From positions 20,717 to 84,716 of the forward strand of contig VWPU01012175.1 of assembly GCA_013398955.1 (NCBI GenBank): a DNA stretch of 64,000 bases, in the 5' to 3' direction. Under the pieces are notes generated by a model that saw only the letters and a list, made by a program, of their open reading frames with translations, ran no database searches and had not been told where the DNA came from. Below, one piece after another: positions 13,901-28,900 of this stretch. Origin of the DNA: Callaeas wilsoni (lineage: Eukaryota > Chordata > Aves > Passeriformes > Callaeidae). Every line of letters begins with the position of its first letter. The first letter of the stretch is position 1. The position numbers were made by a program, and so were the translations under genes.

Positions 13901-16900
13901 TCAGTCTGAAAGTAATTATTAGGAGACTATAGTTGTGTGCTTACCTCACTATGGCGGTCAAGCTTTGGAAGAAAAGCAAACTGCTAGGAAAGAGAGTAAC
14001 AGGCATAAAAACTAGGAGAGCATTTGGGAGGCTTGTGTAGTCTGGTGAAAACATCTAGGTTTGGGACAGAAAATACTGTATTGCTTTCAGGGCTTCTTAA
14101 GCTCTTATGCTTAGTGAGTAGTTTCCTTGTATGTGGAAAACATGAAGAAAAGGAATGATTTGCCATGCTTGTGCCAAGGAGCAAGGTTTGTCTGCTGCCT
14201 TGTGCCAGGGTCCCTGGGAGCATCCCACTCCTGGGGCTTTGGCTGTGAGAATGGGGGACGCTGGTGCAGCCAGGAGGAGCCCTTGTCCCACTGGAGCATG
14301 GGGAGAGGCTCCCAGCAGGGCTGTGGGAGGCTGCAGCCAGCACTGGACCTGGCTCTTGGGAGCTGCTTTTGGTGCAGCCCCTGGCTGGCTGTGGCTGCTA
14401 ATCCACAGGACACACCCCCCCGTGGGCTGGCAGCATTCCATCCCGGGGAGATGCCAGACCAGTGTCCAGGGCTGGGGCTGCCCTGGTGCCCCCAGCTGTC
14501 CCACTCCTGGCTGGGATGGTGGGATGAGCGCTGTCCTGCTGCTCCCTCGGTGTCTCCCAGCCTCCAAGGGACCCCAGCAGCCCCTGATGTCACACAACCC
14601 TTTAGATGAACATATCACGTGGGTGTGCTTCTCAGAGGAAAGACAAATGGAAGAGGGGAGACGTTTTGGGAGGGTGTTGTTTACTTGAGAAGCAGCATTT
14701 TCCTTTCTTCTACTCCTAGTCCTCCCTCCAAAGAAGAAAAAATAGCTTAGTTGGCAAAAAAAGGGGATGAGACAAAGGAATGTAGAAAAAAGACAGTGGA
14801 AGGAGTGTTTTAATTGAGAAGGGGATGGGGGGGTTGTGGGAAGAGCTAAGAAACAGATGTGGCTGGCTTCACTTCAAGCAAGTTTTATGCATTCAAAATT
14901 TTTGGCTGCGAGCTAAAATGATGCTGGTTAATTACCTTTAAATAGACTGGTAGTGAGTAGGAATAGAGAAATACAACCCTCAGGCTCCTCTCTCTAAATA
15001 GGCCAAGTTGTTTTCCTCTCTGTGTGGGGAAGAAATTGTCAATGTTTCAGGATTTTAGATTATTAATTGATATAGTTTTTTAAATCTTGAATTACTGAGT
15101 AACTGTGGGTACATCAAATCTGCTTTAAACATGTGAATTTTACAGAGGTAAGCAGAAGTTATAGATACAGATTTTTCAAATTCTAATATTGACTTTTTTT
15201 CCCCACCCTCCTACAGACATAGGGCTGGGCAGTGACTCTGTATGTGCACGTCCCTCATCTCATCGGATAAAATCCTTTGATTCTCTGGGATCCCAGTCTT
15301 TACACAGTAGAACTTCAAAACTCTTTCAGGGACAGTATCGGAGTTTGGTAAGTTCTGGAAGAATGAAACATGCTGTGGTGTGATATTTTTTCCCCTTTCT
15401 TTTCCCCTTCCTTTTTAAAAAGAGTTTTGTAAGTAAATTATAGTGTAGCAAAATAACTGTTTCTTCTCCTTCAGTTCTGTATTTTTAACCTGTGAGTTTG
15501 TTTTTGCAGCTTTTCATATGATGTTTCAAAATACATGCAGCTTTTTGTCAACTTCTAACTATTTTTCCCTCCTTTAGTGTTCCATGTTGTCTGCATAGGC
15601 AGTATCTTCCTGGATTTCTGTTTTTCTTTTCAGCATAAGGACTTGTTTTTCCAAAGGCAAAAATCTCATTTTCTCTCTGAGTTTAGGAGATGGTGTTTGA
15701 AGGTTATTCAAACCTCTGTGAAGGTGATACTGCTAATGCTGTCAGTAGTGGTAGTTGTTCCTGTTTTCTGTTATATTTCAAGGTTGATCCTTCAACTTGC
15801 TCTCAGGTAACTGAGTGGTATGGGCCATTGTTTTACAGTACAGCTGAAATCAGGGTTGCATACCTCATGGAAATTGTGATAAAACGGGCTTTTAGTCACT
15901 GAAGGTTTGCAAGGAGGGTTCAGATCCCTAAAAATGCTGCTTTTTCCATGGCTTTCTTAGGTGTGCTGTAATGTTTTCTCTGGTAGCAGAGCCTGGGCAA
16001 GTTCTTGCCCTAGGCCACTTATTTGAGCTCCTGTTCTGCTGTTCACAGCTCACTCAGTTTTGCAGATGCAGCAGTTGGTGGGACTAGCTGTTAGCTGGAT
16101 CACTGAAGTAATCAGAGTTTTCAGTAATTCTATTACTTTGGTGATCTGAGTTGCTCTGTGCAAAGTTAGAGCAGAGAAGTGCCAGAAGGAGGGAGAAAGA
16201 GCTAGCAGCCAAACCTGGGAAATTCCTAGTTTGGTTTTGTTGCTGTAGATGATCAGTTTGGAACTGTTCTCACCAAGTTTGTACTCATTTCCTCTGCTGG
16301 AAACCCATACTGGCAGAGCATAGGGATTGTAGTTGATCTCACTGTGCAATGTTTCTGCTTATTTTGTGTCTTTTTACCATTTACTAAAGCAAAACATTTT
16401 CTCTTGCTGAGCAGAGTGGATGAAAGCACATAATATACAAGCAGAGGACTAAGGCTGAGGCACTTGTTTGAAAATGTGCTGAATTGGTTGTCAAACACTG
16501 GGACTTACACTATGTTGGAGTTTTCTGCATGTTTTCAAAGTGGTTTGCCCTCATTTTCCTGCAGTTTCTCAGCCACTAACTTTGATGAAAGTTATACTGA
16601 ATTGTGATACAATAACATGATTTCTGGGGCTATGAATTAAGCTGACATGCTATAAGATCCTAGTGACAACACGCAGTCTTTTGATTATTTCAACTAGATA
16701 GGCAACATGTAGGTGAAATTCTTCTACCTGGATAGCTGACTAGGACTGCTTACACAGTCATTTTCTCACCGAGTTACTTTTTTAGCTATACAGGTATTGA
16801 TCCTCAGTTATGATAGAGACAAATGTGATTTGTAGTGCTATTCTCTCAGTTCCAAGGCAATGTATTTAAAGTTGTCGAGTATTACACTTTTTTAGCATAA

Positions 16901-19900
16901 AGGTTTGCCCAAACTGTCATGAAATGCTTGAATTGTCCAGATACCCAAAATTGACATCCAAGGACAAAGTGCTGAATTTGAACATCATTAATTTGAAAGA
17001 CTTACTAGTTACTCCTAAGAACATTCAGTTGTTAGGACAGAGTGATAATCTGCCTTCACATCTGTGGTAGGGAATGAGCATGCATACACAGTGTTATATG
17101 GACAGCCGCAAGTCTGACTGCTGCAGGCTTCTAGCTTTGCTAGCCTTGAGAGAAATGACTTGGGAGTACTTATTCAAGGTAAGTTGCATAACTCTTTTGT
17201 AGGTTTTGTGAGAGAACACTGTCCTTCTTCATTGGCAGGCCACAGAGACTTGCACCTTCAGCTGTGGAAGCCACCAACCTGATCTGTTACAGGAAAAAAG
17301 AAAAGGAAAAGGTTTTGAGCTGCAAACTCTATAAATCCAAAATTAAATTAAACCAAATTGAGTTTCTCCCTCCTTGCAGCACAGGGAATTTTCGGAAAAA
17401 GCTTTCTAATGTAAAGCCTTTGTTTCTTTGTAGCTGTCAAAGGCAATTTCAATTTATGCTAGTTATAGAAAATGTATGTGTTTTCTTTATCTTTTTTTGT
17501 GAGAGCAGTAATTATTCTCATTTTAGCTCTGTTAACCCGTTCTGATTTGAAGAGGCTGTAGTAAGTAAAATATATACTCCCATGGCTGATAAAAAAATCT
17601 ATAGATTAAAAATGACGGAAATACTGGAAATACCAAATCACTCCTTATAAAGGCTTTTGAGTAAAAATGTGTGGGGACTGTTGTGTGTGGAGGAAATGCT
17701 ACTTCCATTTTATGGATATTTCTGATTTGCTCGTGGAAATATTGTTTAAATCTCTAACAATAATTTTATTTTTTGTTTTCTCTTACTAGGACATGACAGA
17801 TAACGGCAACCATCAGTTGGTGGTGAGAGCCAAATTTAATTTTCAACAGACAAATGAAGATGAACTTTCTTTTTCAAAAGGCGATATTATTCATGTTACA
17901 AGAGTGGAAGAAGGAGGCTGGTGGGAAGGAACTTTAAATGGAAAAACAGGGTGGTTTCCAAGTAACTACGTACGAGAAATAAAATCAAATGGTGAGTTTT
18001 GAAGGGGAGACCATATTTGCAGAAATTCTTGTTTTGGATAGAGGTTGATGGTTGGTTGATTAATTAAAACTTCTAATGCATTTTGTTTAAGCTTAATTTT
18101 ATTAACTGAACGTCATTCACAGCAATCATTAATGCTCAGGAACTCGCACTTCCCCACCCCAGTTCACTATGTAGAGTGGCTTCTGAATTAGCAGTAAACG
18201 TGCAGAAAACTCCCCATTCTGTTTTCTTGTCTGTCACATTTGGGCTGCTCTCACTTCTTTGGTCTGAATTCCTAGAATAAGGGATTTTGACTCAGATGCT
18301 GACAGACTATGAATTGGTGCTTTGGATTTAAATAGTGAGAGATTTCCTACAAAAAACCAAAAAAACGAACAAGAAATAAACCCCAAACCAAACAAAAAAT
18401 TACTCAACACATCCCATTACTTAGAAGTAAACAACTGCAGGAAAGAAACCCAATTCAATCAAAACTTACTTTTGAAAGAATGTATTTGTGATTTTCTTTC
18501 TTGTTAATGTGCCTTCAGCTTTTCTTCATACAGGCTTCATCCTTCCACTGAGGTTTTATTTTGAACTTTATACAGTGAAAGTGCCTTCTGTAAATGTCAT
18601 CTGAATATCGGAAGTAGCATTCCTTTTTAATCCACTAGGACATTGCTGTGGGTGACATAATTTCTGTCTCCTTTATTTCCTTTTTTTACCTCATGTTTTT
18701 CCTTGTCTTGTCTTATTTTCAGAGATTAGGGATAAGCCTGGTAGGATAAAATTACCCAGGGTCTCTGGAAGGCTTTACCACTGTTTCCTTTGTTGCAGCT
18801 CCAGTGAAAACACACATCTTTTGGGGCTGTGCTAAAGTCATTGGCATGGCTTCTTCCCCCCCACTCCCTCCCCATTATGAAGCAGCTATTCAGATGCCTG
18901 ATTGCAAAGTGAGGTTGTGGGAGCAAAACTCCATTTTTAAACTTATCTTTTCTCCTTTAGCTGCATCCTCTTATTTTCTTCCTTGATTTAATATCTCCAG
19001 ACTGTTGCTGCAAAATGCTAGTCTTGGATCTGCAGCTTCATTGTCCTTTTCAACCAGATTCTCTCAGACATAGTCACAATGTAAGACTTGGGTTTAATAT
19101 TCTTTAGAGCTCTCTCAGATGCAGCTTATCCTGAGAAATAATTCTTGAAGCCTGTTTTTGGTTTGTAGTGTTGTAGCATCAGCCATGATGACCCTCTTGT
19201 CCCATTGTTACTCATTTAAATCATTGCTGCAGAAATCTTGTTTGGATTTCATCAGTTTTGATCTCTTCCAACTGCTGGACTGGAACCTGGGTAGCCAATT
19301 AGGCTCCAGAATAGAAATGCTTTAACAGTGAACGTGCAAGAACCAGAAGCTGCCAGTAACTGGAATTAAGTGGTTCTTGAGTATATTAAGAATATACCGC
19401 ACTTGGGTGTAGTAACTCTCCTAAGTAGGAAGAGACAACAAGCTGTAGTGCCAAGGTTAGTACCAAGTGCAGTCCGATACTTGTGCCTCCTTGCAACCCT
19501 GTCTGATCCCTGGGGCTGACGTGGTTTTTACTTTTACTTCTTGCCCTCAGAAGAATTTTCTCCCAAGTCCTTTTCCCTCCACTGTATAAGTGTATTCTCT
19601 CTGCCACAACTGTTTACCCCTTCTGGCTTCTTCAAGACTTCTTGCATTCTTGGAGTGCTGTCTCATACATTCAATTTCTTCTATGGAAGTTTCTTCTGTT
19701 TGTATCCATGCTTTTTTCTTCTCAGGAAGCTTAGTTCATTGAGTATTACAAAGTTGAAATGACTGAGCTGTAGCTCATTAGCTTTCTCTGTTTTCATCCT
19801 CCATTTTAAAATTACTGTGTTTGGCTTTTTCTAGTACTTTATGGAACTTCACTTGTCCTCTCTGGTTTCAGATATGGATATAGCTAGTTCTCTTACTATC

Positions 19901-22900
19901 AAATCAGCATAACAGGTACAGTGTAATTTATCAAAATAGTAATTTTAAGCTGCTTTTATGTGTTTGTAGGTATATGTTTGAGTTGTCTGAAGCTGACATT
20001 TTTATGAGGAGGATGGGGGTGGTAGAAGGAAGCATGACCTACCAAGAGCTTCTTAGTGTGTTATTAACTGTGGAGTTGCAGATTAGCTTTACCCCTTCAT
20101 GTATGTATGCATGCTGTGGAATACTTTGTTGCTACTACCCTCATGACCATGTTAGTTGTATTTCAAATGGTGACCTGACTGCTCCTACTTACTTTTGCTT
20201 CTTTTTGTGTGTTTGTGGTCAGTGTGTATATTTGTGATATTTGCTCCATGTCAGTTTGCATCCACTTTTTATGTTCTTTCTTTGACATGCTCCTAATTTT
20301 TAAAGGAATTATCATTCTTACGAGCCTTTTCTGCTTACGTTGTCACTAGTGGGACTTCTATTTTTACCCATATTTTTAAGTTTACTGAATTCTTCTTACT
20401 TGAAGTCCATTGTTGTAATTTTGCTGCACTGTTTTTTTTATTGGTTGTTTCCATGAAACTTGTTATGAATATTTCTATTCTCAACTGGGTTTTGCTTTAT
20501 GGATATTGTTGAAGATCCTAGAGAGAGGGCTTTTCTGGAATTCTCCTCCCTTCTGTATCCAAGTGCGTTGCCACTGTGTCCTGCTGTTCTTTGTTCTGCT
20601 GTCCTTGTTGAAACAAGGATGTCGTGCTGTTTGTTACAAAGCTCTGAATATTTGAGTAGGTGGGTGTTCATGAGAAGTTTCATCTAGGTTATATGTAGTT
20701 TCTGTTGCCTTCCTGTGTCTCTGCTCTCCTTAGTTTGTCTTTGTTAGGAGAGTTGGCATTTCTTGAGTTGATAATCTTACACTGTCCATTTTTCTCAACT
20801 TCCTAGTAACTACATATACCTCACTTCAGGATTTTCCTAATTCAGAAGTATTTTAAGTGCCTTCATGCCTTAAGCATGAGGTTGAAACATAAAAGTGCTC
20901 TTTTTTGTCTAACATATTTTAAAAGTAGTTAGGAGAACTTGCGGACTTGCTAGCTCAAATTCAAAATGTGTTTTCTGCCATTGTTACAATAGATTGATTT
21001 TAAAATAAGATCCAGATAGGATTGTTGAAATACTCGCTCTTGATTAAGGTCTCTATGAAAAAAATATTCATCCTGGAGATCTCATCTGTTTTCAAAATAC
21101 TCTGTAAAATGTTCTGGCATTGGCAGTATGACTCTACCCTTCTTTCTTCTCTGAAATGTAGCTGAAAATACTGTAAGTAGTTAGAAATTCTGTATAGGAT
21201 GGTGCGTTATATGGAGAGCTCCCTGGGCGTGACTAAATAAGCTCCTGGGTTTGACTAAATTAAATCCCCTCGGTCTGCCGTAACCTGACTTCTGCAAATT
21301 GACTTAAAGAAGAAATGAGTGAAGTTATTTATGCGTGTTTTTGTTTTAATTCTCATAAACTTTGTAGGCATTAGATGTTTAGATAAATGGATTTTTGTTC
21401 TAAATGAAAATCCTCTAGTGTAAAAAAAACCTGTAGATATGTAATCGTAACTTTTACGGTGGCTCTGAAGTTAGATATTCAAGGAAGGGAAGAAAGAGAT
21501 GTGTGGCAAAGGAACTGTCTTTACCCATATTGATTTCTGAAAGATTTTAGAAGAAAAATCAGCTGCATTACATAAATTACTCAAGCAGAGCATATCACGT
21601 GATAAGGCATCTCACAGTAGTTGTGCCCTGGTTGTAACTTGTTTGTTTAGCTGTGCCCGAGTGATTAGAGTTAGCACACAATGCTGACATATGTATGAGG
21701 TGAGCTACGAATGGCTGGGGGACACATACTGAGATGGTTGAGCATTTCGTTTTCTTAGGCTGAACTATGATTATTTTGGGGGAAAATAAATTTGGTTGAG
21801 ATGGAAAACTGTTTTTGTTTTGCTTTTGAGTATGTGCTTATTCTGTCCCCCTCCCTTACCCAAGGGGAAAAAGATGATTTGTTTAAAGTTGTGATGGTTG
21901 TGATCAAGCATGTAAATATAAAAAAAAGTACTGTTTTCTATTTGGGTACGTGCCTACACTGTGAGCTTCAAAAAAATGGTCCATTTCTCTCTCCCTCCCT
22001 CCGTGCCTGTGTTTTCATTTCCATTTTCAAACCCTGTAACATCTTACTGTTCTTTGATCGCTAGTCAGGAAGTACTTTGAAATGAAAAGAATTTTGTTTT
22101 TATCCTGCTCTACTGTTATATGTGACAGAGGGTAAAAAGTAATGTGCAAACTTGTTAGGATATTTGGCAGTATGGCCTTATTGAGGTTGTTTTTGCTTAC
22201 ATAAAATGGAACAGGAAGGGCTGAAGGCGTAGGTGGAGTCTTGTCTCTTACAGTGGTGCTTCTGTCTCACACGGTAGTTAGAGGGGTTTGGAGACCTAGT
22301 TTTGAGGGTTCCCTTGCAATGAAAAGAAGAGTGGTTAGCCAGAATGGGATGTACTTGCTCAGCTACTGTCAGATGTTAATCAGATTTTTAAAAAAATCAC
22401 ATGGTCAGTTACTGAGTTTTATCCAAGCATAATCCCTTTAAATGGCATGAGATTACACAAGAGGGAATATAGCTTTGTAAAAACTACATTTGATATGTCA
22501 CAAACTTTATTCTAATTCTTTGCAGAAATTAATGTATCATTACTTGCCTATTGTTATGCTTTCTTTACAGTTGTTGTTATCAGGCCCAGTGCAAATTAGT
22601 GATAGTGTTTCTTTTGGCTGGATGTTAAAAAAACAAAATCAATGTGGGGAAAAGGTCAGAATGTAGTGGAGGAGTAGAGTGTCAGCTGTTTCCATCCTGT
22701 GGTGCATGAGGGAAGGAGAGATTACACTTTTAGCTTTGGGGAAAAAAAAAAGAAAGGAAAGGAAAAAATAACTAAAACCCCATGAAGAATGTTAGTTTTT
22801 CTCTCCCCAGCCATGTACACTCAGAGGAGTATTTTGTTCTCTTGTCAAGTGTAACTCTACAGGTGTAAATACAATAGAGGTTGGGAGCAGTGAACACTAT

Positions 22901-25900
22901 TGGGGCAGAAGTGTTGGTGGTGTCCATGCTGCAGAGTGGAGCACTGCAGTGCCTGAGCCACACTGAGAACTGGGAACGGGTTTAGGTCTGCCCTCCTGAT
23001 GCTGGACTTGAACTGATCAGTCTAGGAAGGTGGAGCTTGCTTGTAGCCCTTCACTGATAGGGACCACATAGCTTTTGGTGTCCTGTTGGCACAACTTCCC
23101 TCCCCTAATGTAGGATGAAATAGCCCAAATCGAATCTTTTTATCTAGATTACTTGCCACGGCACAGTGATTGCAGAAACATGCAGGGGTGTTCTTGTAGC
23201 AGTAGGGTCAAAGTGCTTTAGTAAAGTATGTTCTGAAGGGAATAAATACTCCGTGGAGTAGCACAAAGTAGAGTGTTGCATGAAAATGAATATGGCATAA
23301 ACTGAAGGCATGACAGAAGAGAGAGAATATGGGAATGTCAAGTAATTTGAAGGCATGTAAGTTAAAATAGAAAGAAACAAAATATTGGGAATGATCGGGC
23401 AAATTGTCTTTTTACAGCCAATAAATAGACATTTGTAAAGAATAAGATAACTTTATTTTAGGGAGTTTGTGGCATCTTATGTACTACTTAGGGAAGGGTT
23501 ATAAAAGCATTTGCTTCCACTGAGGATAATTATTTGCTGGAAAGAGTAATATTAAAAAGCCTGTGCTACCCTCATTCTCCACCCAAAGATGATCTGTTTA
23601 GTGAAGTCTATCTGGTTTTATCACTAGCCACTAGACAATGGTTTATCAAGTGTGGCGGATGGCAGTTGAACGCTTCAATCACGAGAGAAATGGACAGTGC
23701 TAACTTAGCTCTTGGTTTCAGTCACCAGCAGGACACCATCTCTTCCTGTACTTGAGTAGATGCCTGTCAGCTTTGGATTTCATCATACGCTGAGGCTTTC
23801 AGTGTTAGCATAAGGGATGCACATAGTGACTGGAAGAAAAGTGGGGAGATGCAAAAATCTTCTGTGTGGGAAAAGCTGCTCTCTGCCTCAGGTCACTCTC
23901 TTCCAGTGCTTTGAGAAACAGATCCTCTGCGGAGTGGGCAATGTGCCAGGGTTTTGCTGATGTTTCAAAAACCTATGGGCTTTATGGACAAAAAGACATA
24001 GACAGTGTGCTGAATGGGGGTGGCACCTCCTTGAAATGTTTAATGAAATATGCTCTGTTTGCAAAAGTACTCTCATGTTCTACTACCAAGGATAATAAAT
24101 GACACTTAACTTAGCATAAACAAAGAAAGTGATTTCTTATGTGCAAGATCAGGATTTTCTTCTGTGTAATGCATTGTGCAATAAGCTAATTGCAACAAGA
24201 CTGTTTCTTATTCCTCCTTATGAAGCAAGGCACTGCTTGGAGGCAGAATACCAGACATGATAGACAGCTGGACTAATTTGCTGTGTCTGATTCTGTGTTT
24301 CTACAATAGAAATGGCCTTTACATTTTAAAAGCTAAATGTTGATTGTAATTGTTCAGGCAAAATGATGTGAACGTGTGATTCTTCTGTTCTGTTCTGTCC
24401 TGTCTTTAAGTCTGAATTTGGACATGTATGTGTCTCTGATGGAAAACTGAATCGGCTGAACAGCTGGCAATATAAATGACTCTATGCATTTCAGCAAAAA
24501 AATCTCCCACTTTCTTCAGCAACTTAAGGGAAGAGAGGTGTTTTTGCACCCTTCAAGATAACAAAGAGCCAGAATTCTATGATCAGCCAGCTTAACAACG
24601 GTCAGCCATCTGTATTATCATAAATTCAGTGACAAATATTTACCTTTATCCTTAAATAACTCTTGTTTCTCCTTTCAAGACATCTGTATTATGATAAATT
24701 CTGTCATAACTCTTTACTTTTATCCTTAAATAACTCTGGTTTCTCCTTTCATGCTTTTTGGCACATGATTAATAAACCTTGAAGTACTTAGTGAACCTGA
24801 AAGTCACTATAAATTGTAGGATAAGTCCAAGAGCTTCCACAGAGAATGAAAGCAAATTAGCAAGTTTGAGGGAATGACATCATTTTCATCACTCGATACA
24901 AAGAAAAGAATTTTAGTTGTCCCGTACAGAGTAGCATTATAGATGTATATATAAATGAGTAGCCATACATACGACATGATTTTAGGTTCTTTTAGACTGA
25001 ATGTTTGATGGCAAATCTGCTTGAGTTTACAGCTTCGTTCTAAGGGAGTGGGAGGAGTCCTGTCATTTGGAATTACTTGGCTGTATAGCAGAGCACGGAT
25101 CTACTGCAGGGCTGGTGGCTGAGAGCATCAGTGTTCCCAGCTGGATAACTGCTGGGTCTAATAGTTTTTGTGCTGTGTGTCAGCTTAGATCTGACGTGGG
25201 GTGGGTAGGCAGGGAATATTAACCAAAAGGATTTTACTGTCATCCCTGAATGTGATAAGGAGAATTTTTTTTTTTTTGCTCATGTTTGGCAGTTTTAAGA
25301 CTATATTTTATTTTTAGATTAGCTTCTTTGAGGGTAGTTCCAGTGCAATACAGAGCAAATCCCCTTAAAGATACTTGCATTTGTGTGCTCGTGAGGCCTG
25401 AGCTGCTCTGCACGGGCTGTTAGCTAAAGCCTCTGGCCTGCCAGGCCGTCCTGGTGCTGGAGATGAAAGGGTGACCTGCACCTGGAGTCAGCTCTCTTGA
25501 GATGGCATCATCCATGGGCTGCAGCTGGGCAGCCTGAAGAAGCACTGAATTACTCGGGAGAGGCTGGTACCACAGGGAGTGTTCTGCTTGTGGTGGTGCT
25601 TCCCTGGTCAGCTCTGCTGTCCATGGGAATTTTCCATAGCTGGCCCTTACCTTGGCTGACTGGGCTTCTGGAAGGTGTTTGAGACTTGCATAATTTATTC
25701 TTAGCCTGAGGTATCAGGTAAACTAGAGTTAAATTATTCATATACCTTTATTAAAACATGTTTGAAACAGGAGCTTGCTTTTAAAATAAAGGTAGAACCT
25801 TCAGTAGGTATGTTTTGATGATGCCTTTTTGGTTTTGTTTGGGGCAGTTTAGTTGACAATTTGCTGTTTTATAGTTTGAATGCAAATAACTCAAATGCTT

Positions 25901-28900
25901 ATTTGAAATTTGCTTATAGACAAGCCCGATTATTTAATAAACAAACCAAAACACCATGATGTCCTGACAAACATAGTTCCACAAGCATTCTTAGTTGGTT
26001 GAGTGCACAGCCAAGTGTGAGAGATCAAAAAGAGATGCTGTAAATCTTACTTGCTGTTTCTCCAGCATGCAGCGTGTTGCTTTTGATTTTCTCTCACCTC
26101 CTGTTTGCTCCTCTGTGATTGACTTAGAGGAGTGGTAGTGGTGGGCGGGAAGACTTTAGGAGTGTGTTTTTTGCCTCCCTGTTCTGAGCCAGCACTTGGG
26201 TAACTCTCAGGATGGTCGTTTTGATCTTGCAGATTAATGTTGTCCTTCTAGGAAGAGCATGCATTACTGAGGGATAGATTCCCTATGGGATTATTGGAAG
26301 AATTTGTTGTTATGAAGAACTCTGTTCTCAAGTGCATAAGCATTTTTATTCTATACTTCATTAATAGCAAAAGATAATTTTTTTTAGAAGATGATTTTCT
26401 GGGCATAAGGTAAGTCACTTCATTAGTACAGTGTTTCGAGACTGTGTGTAATGTCTCACCTCTGGAATGTCCAGCTTTTGATTGGTCACTTGCTTTCACA
26501 GAATTCATTAAATTGATATTAAGACTTAATACTACTTTTGTTTGAAAGTGCGTATATAGTTTGGAAATGCCTGTTACTGATTTTTTTTTCCCTGTTTATT
26601 GTTTTAATTGCAGTCTATGACATCATTTTGTTTTTAAAAAATAATTTTGGAAAAACAAATTTTATTAACTGACTTTCTGGTTCAAGGAAAAAGAATGGGA
26701 GTTTTTCTGCTTGCCTTCATTGAGGCTAGAGTGTCATTCATTGTGAACATATTGATTCTTTATCAGTAATTTCAAGTACAATTATATATGTTTCTCAGTG
26801 AAGCACCATTTTCACTGTATCTTGATAAATATTTTAAAGCAGTTTGTTTGACCTCTAGTGTTGAGCTGTGAAATTGCACCCCACTGACCCCAAAATATCT
26901 TATATTTCAGAAAAACCAGTCTCCCCCAAATCAGGTACATTGAAGAGTCCACCTAAAGGCTTTGATACATCTGCAATTAACAAAAGTTATTACAATGTGG
27001 TGAGTGATCATTTTTTCCTCCATGTGGGCTGTTTGATGCAGTAGAATGTAATTTAGCTAAATGCTCTTATCTGCACAAAAAAAAGGCAGTCTTGCAAGAA
27101 GTACCAAAACTAGATAGGAGTATTGGTGGATTCTCATATAAACAAGATCATTATTAGTTTAATAGAATATCAAACATGTGGATTCTCAAACATGGTGCAA
27201 AATTATAGTCTAAAGTAAGTGAATGATTGGCATTTATGTAATATTATGCTCATTTTACTGGTTTTGCTAGTTGTTAATTTCCTTTTTCTCTCCCATCCCC
27301 CACATGACATCAATGTTCCCCAATCTCTATGAATTACCAAAAATCTGATGTGTTAAATTGATTAAGTATGTTTTTGTCCTTTTTGTTGAATAAGAGATTG
27401 TTTCAAAATGTTCAGTTTGCTTCCTTTGTATTCATGCTTGTAAATCAACTCTGCTGTTAACTTAAGGAACCTCTCCCTTACACACTGGTGGATAGATTTC
27501 ATAGCAAGGCGGTACAGCCAGAGTGAGCCTTTAACACACCAGCAATCCTTAGCCTAGTATTCAGACCTCTTTAGTAGATGCATGTAAGAAACATACCCTA
27601 CTCTGTCTTTAAGTGTGTTGTAACCATGTTGAGACTCATTTATTTATTGAGTTGATACACTGGGACGCAAAAAATGATCTTACTGTTTTTGTTAAGCACT
27701 GCTCCCTGCTGGTGTAAAACCAAACCACAACCTTTCTTTCCCTTTTCTTTCGAGCAGCTGTCTTGGGTTTTCATTTCATGTGTCAGTTTTTAAAAAGGAT
27801 CATAAAGCATTGTTTTCTGCTTTTGTCTTGTGTGGTCGTGGCATGAATAGCACCTGGAAGAAGAGAGGTGTTTTTTCTGTAGTCCCTAATTGAAAGCTAT
27901 GAAGCAACCTCCTGCTCCTCCATCTGGCTCGGCTCCTGCCTCTGTCAGTAGCTGCAATTCTGTGGTGAAGGGAAGGCTGCAGTTCTTTGGCTACTGCATC
28001 CCACAGCTGCTAGTCACAATGGAAAGCACCTGTGCAGGCACACCCTTCCTTCAAACTGCAGGAAGTAATGATCTTACTGTGGTATATCCAGTGACAAAAT
28101 AGTGGATTGATTTAAGTTATTTTTGTTTTCACTGTATCTCTTTATAGTCTTTTTTTTTTTCCCCGAAGTTATTGCAGTGTGTGGAAGCAAATTTGAGAGG
28201 TGATAGTGTACTTAAGTGAAAATAAGAAAAAGTAAATGTTAAGTTTGTTCAGGCACCTAAGTTATAATATACCATACAATTTTGAAATATCACCTTTGGT
28301 TTGTGTGATTTTATTAATTGTTCCCTGGATAACCTGTTATAATCGTGAAGGCTCAAGCTACTATACTTTGGGAAATACAGCTATAGCTGGCTTTTGAGGT
28401 AGTTTAATTAAAAAACAAACAAACAAAAAAACCCCAAACCCTTGTGACCATCATATACCCACTCTTAGAATTAGTTTATTTTTCATCTTGCTCAGGTGCA
28501 ACTTTCTTGGTACAATTAACCTGATATGAGAACTGTTTTGACTCCTAGTTACTTAATAACTGTTGATGACACTGTGGGGGGTGAAAATGACCAGTTCATA
28601 ATAATAATATACGGATAAGTTGTAAATTACAGCAATGACCCTAGATACTGTTCTTAAGTTTGTCTGCAATGAATTGGATAATTGCCTTGTTTTCACATTT
28701 TTCCACTGTGTGGCAAATACCCCTACTTTTTTTTTAACTCACCATTTTATTCTTCTGGTTAAGAAAATGAGAGACTGTGCTGTAGCATGCCTTTTGTTTC
28801 AGAGAAGTAAGACTGTACTGCTGTGTCTGAAACCTAAATTAGACATGTTGACATTTAGATTTTCTTGAAATACATTATGTGCTTCTGATGGCAATATACC

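Noticed and set aside
14097..14688. Several 119-177-codon frames on both strands as a nested gene
   Set aside because: Openness in many frames at once reflects the GC-rich composition; no frame resembles a protein I know.
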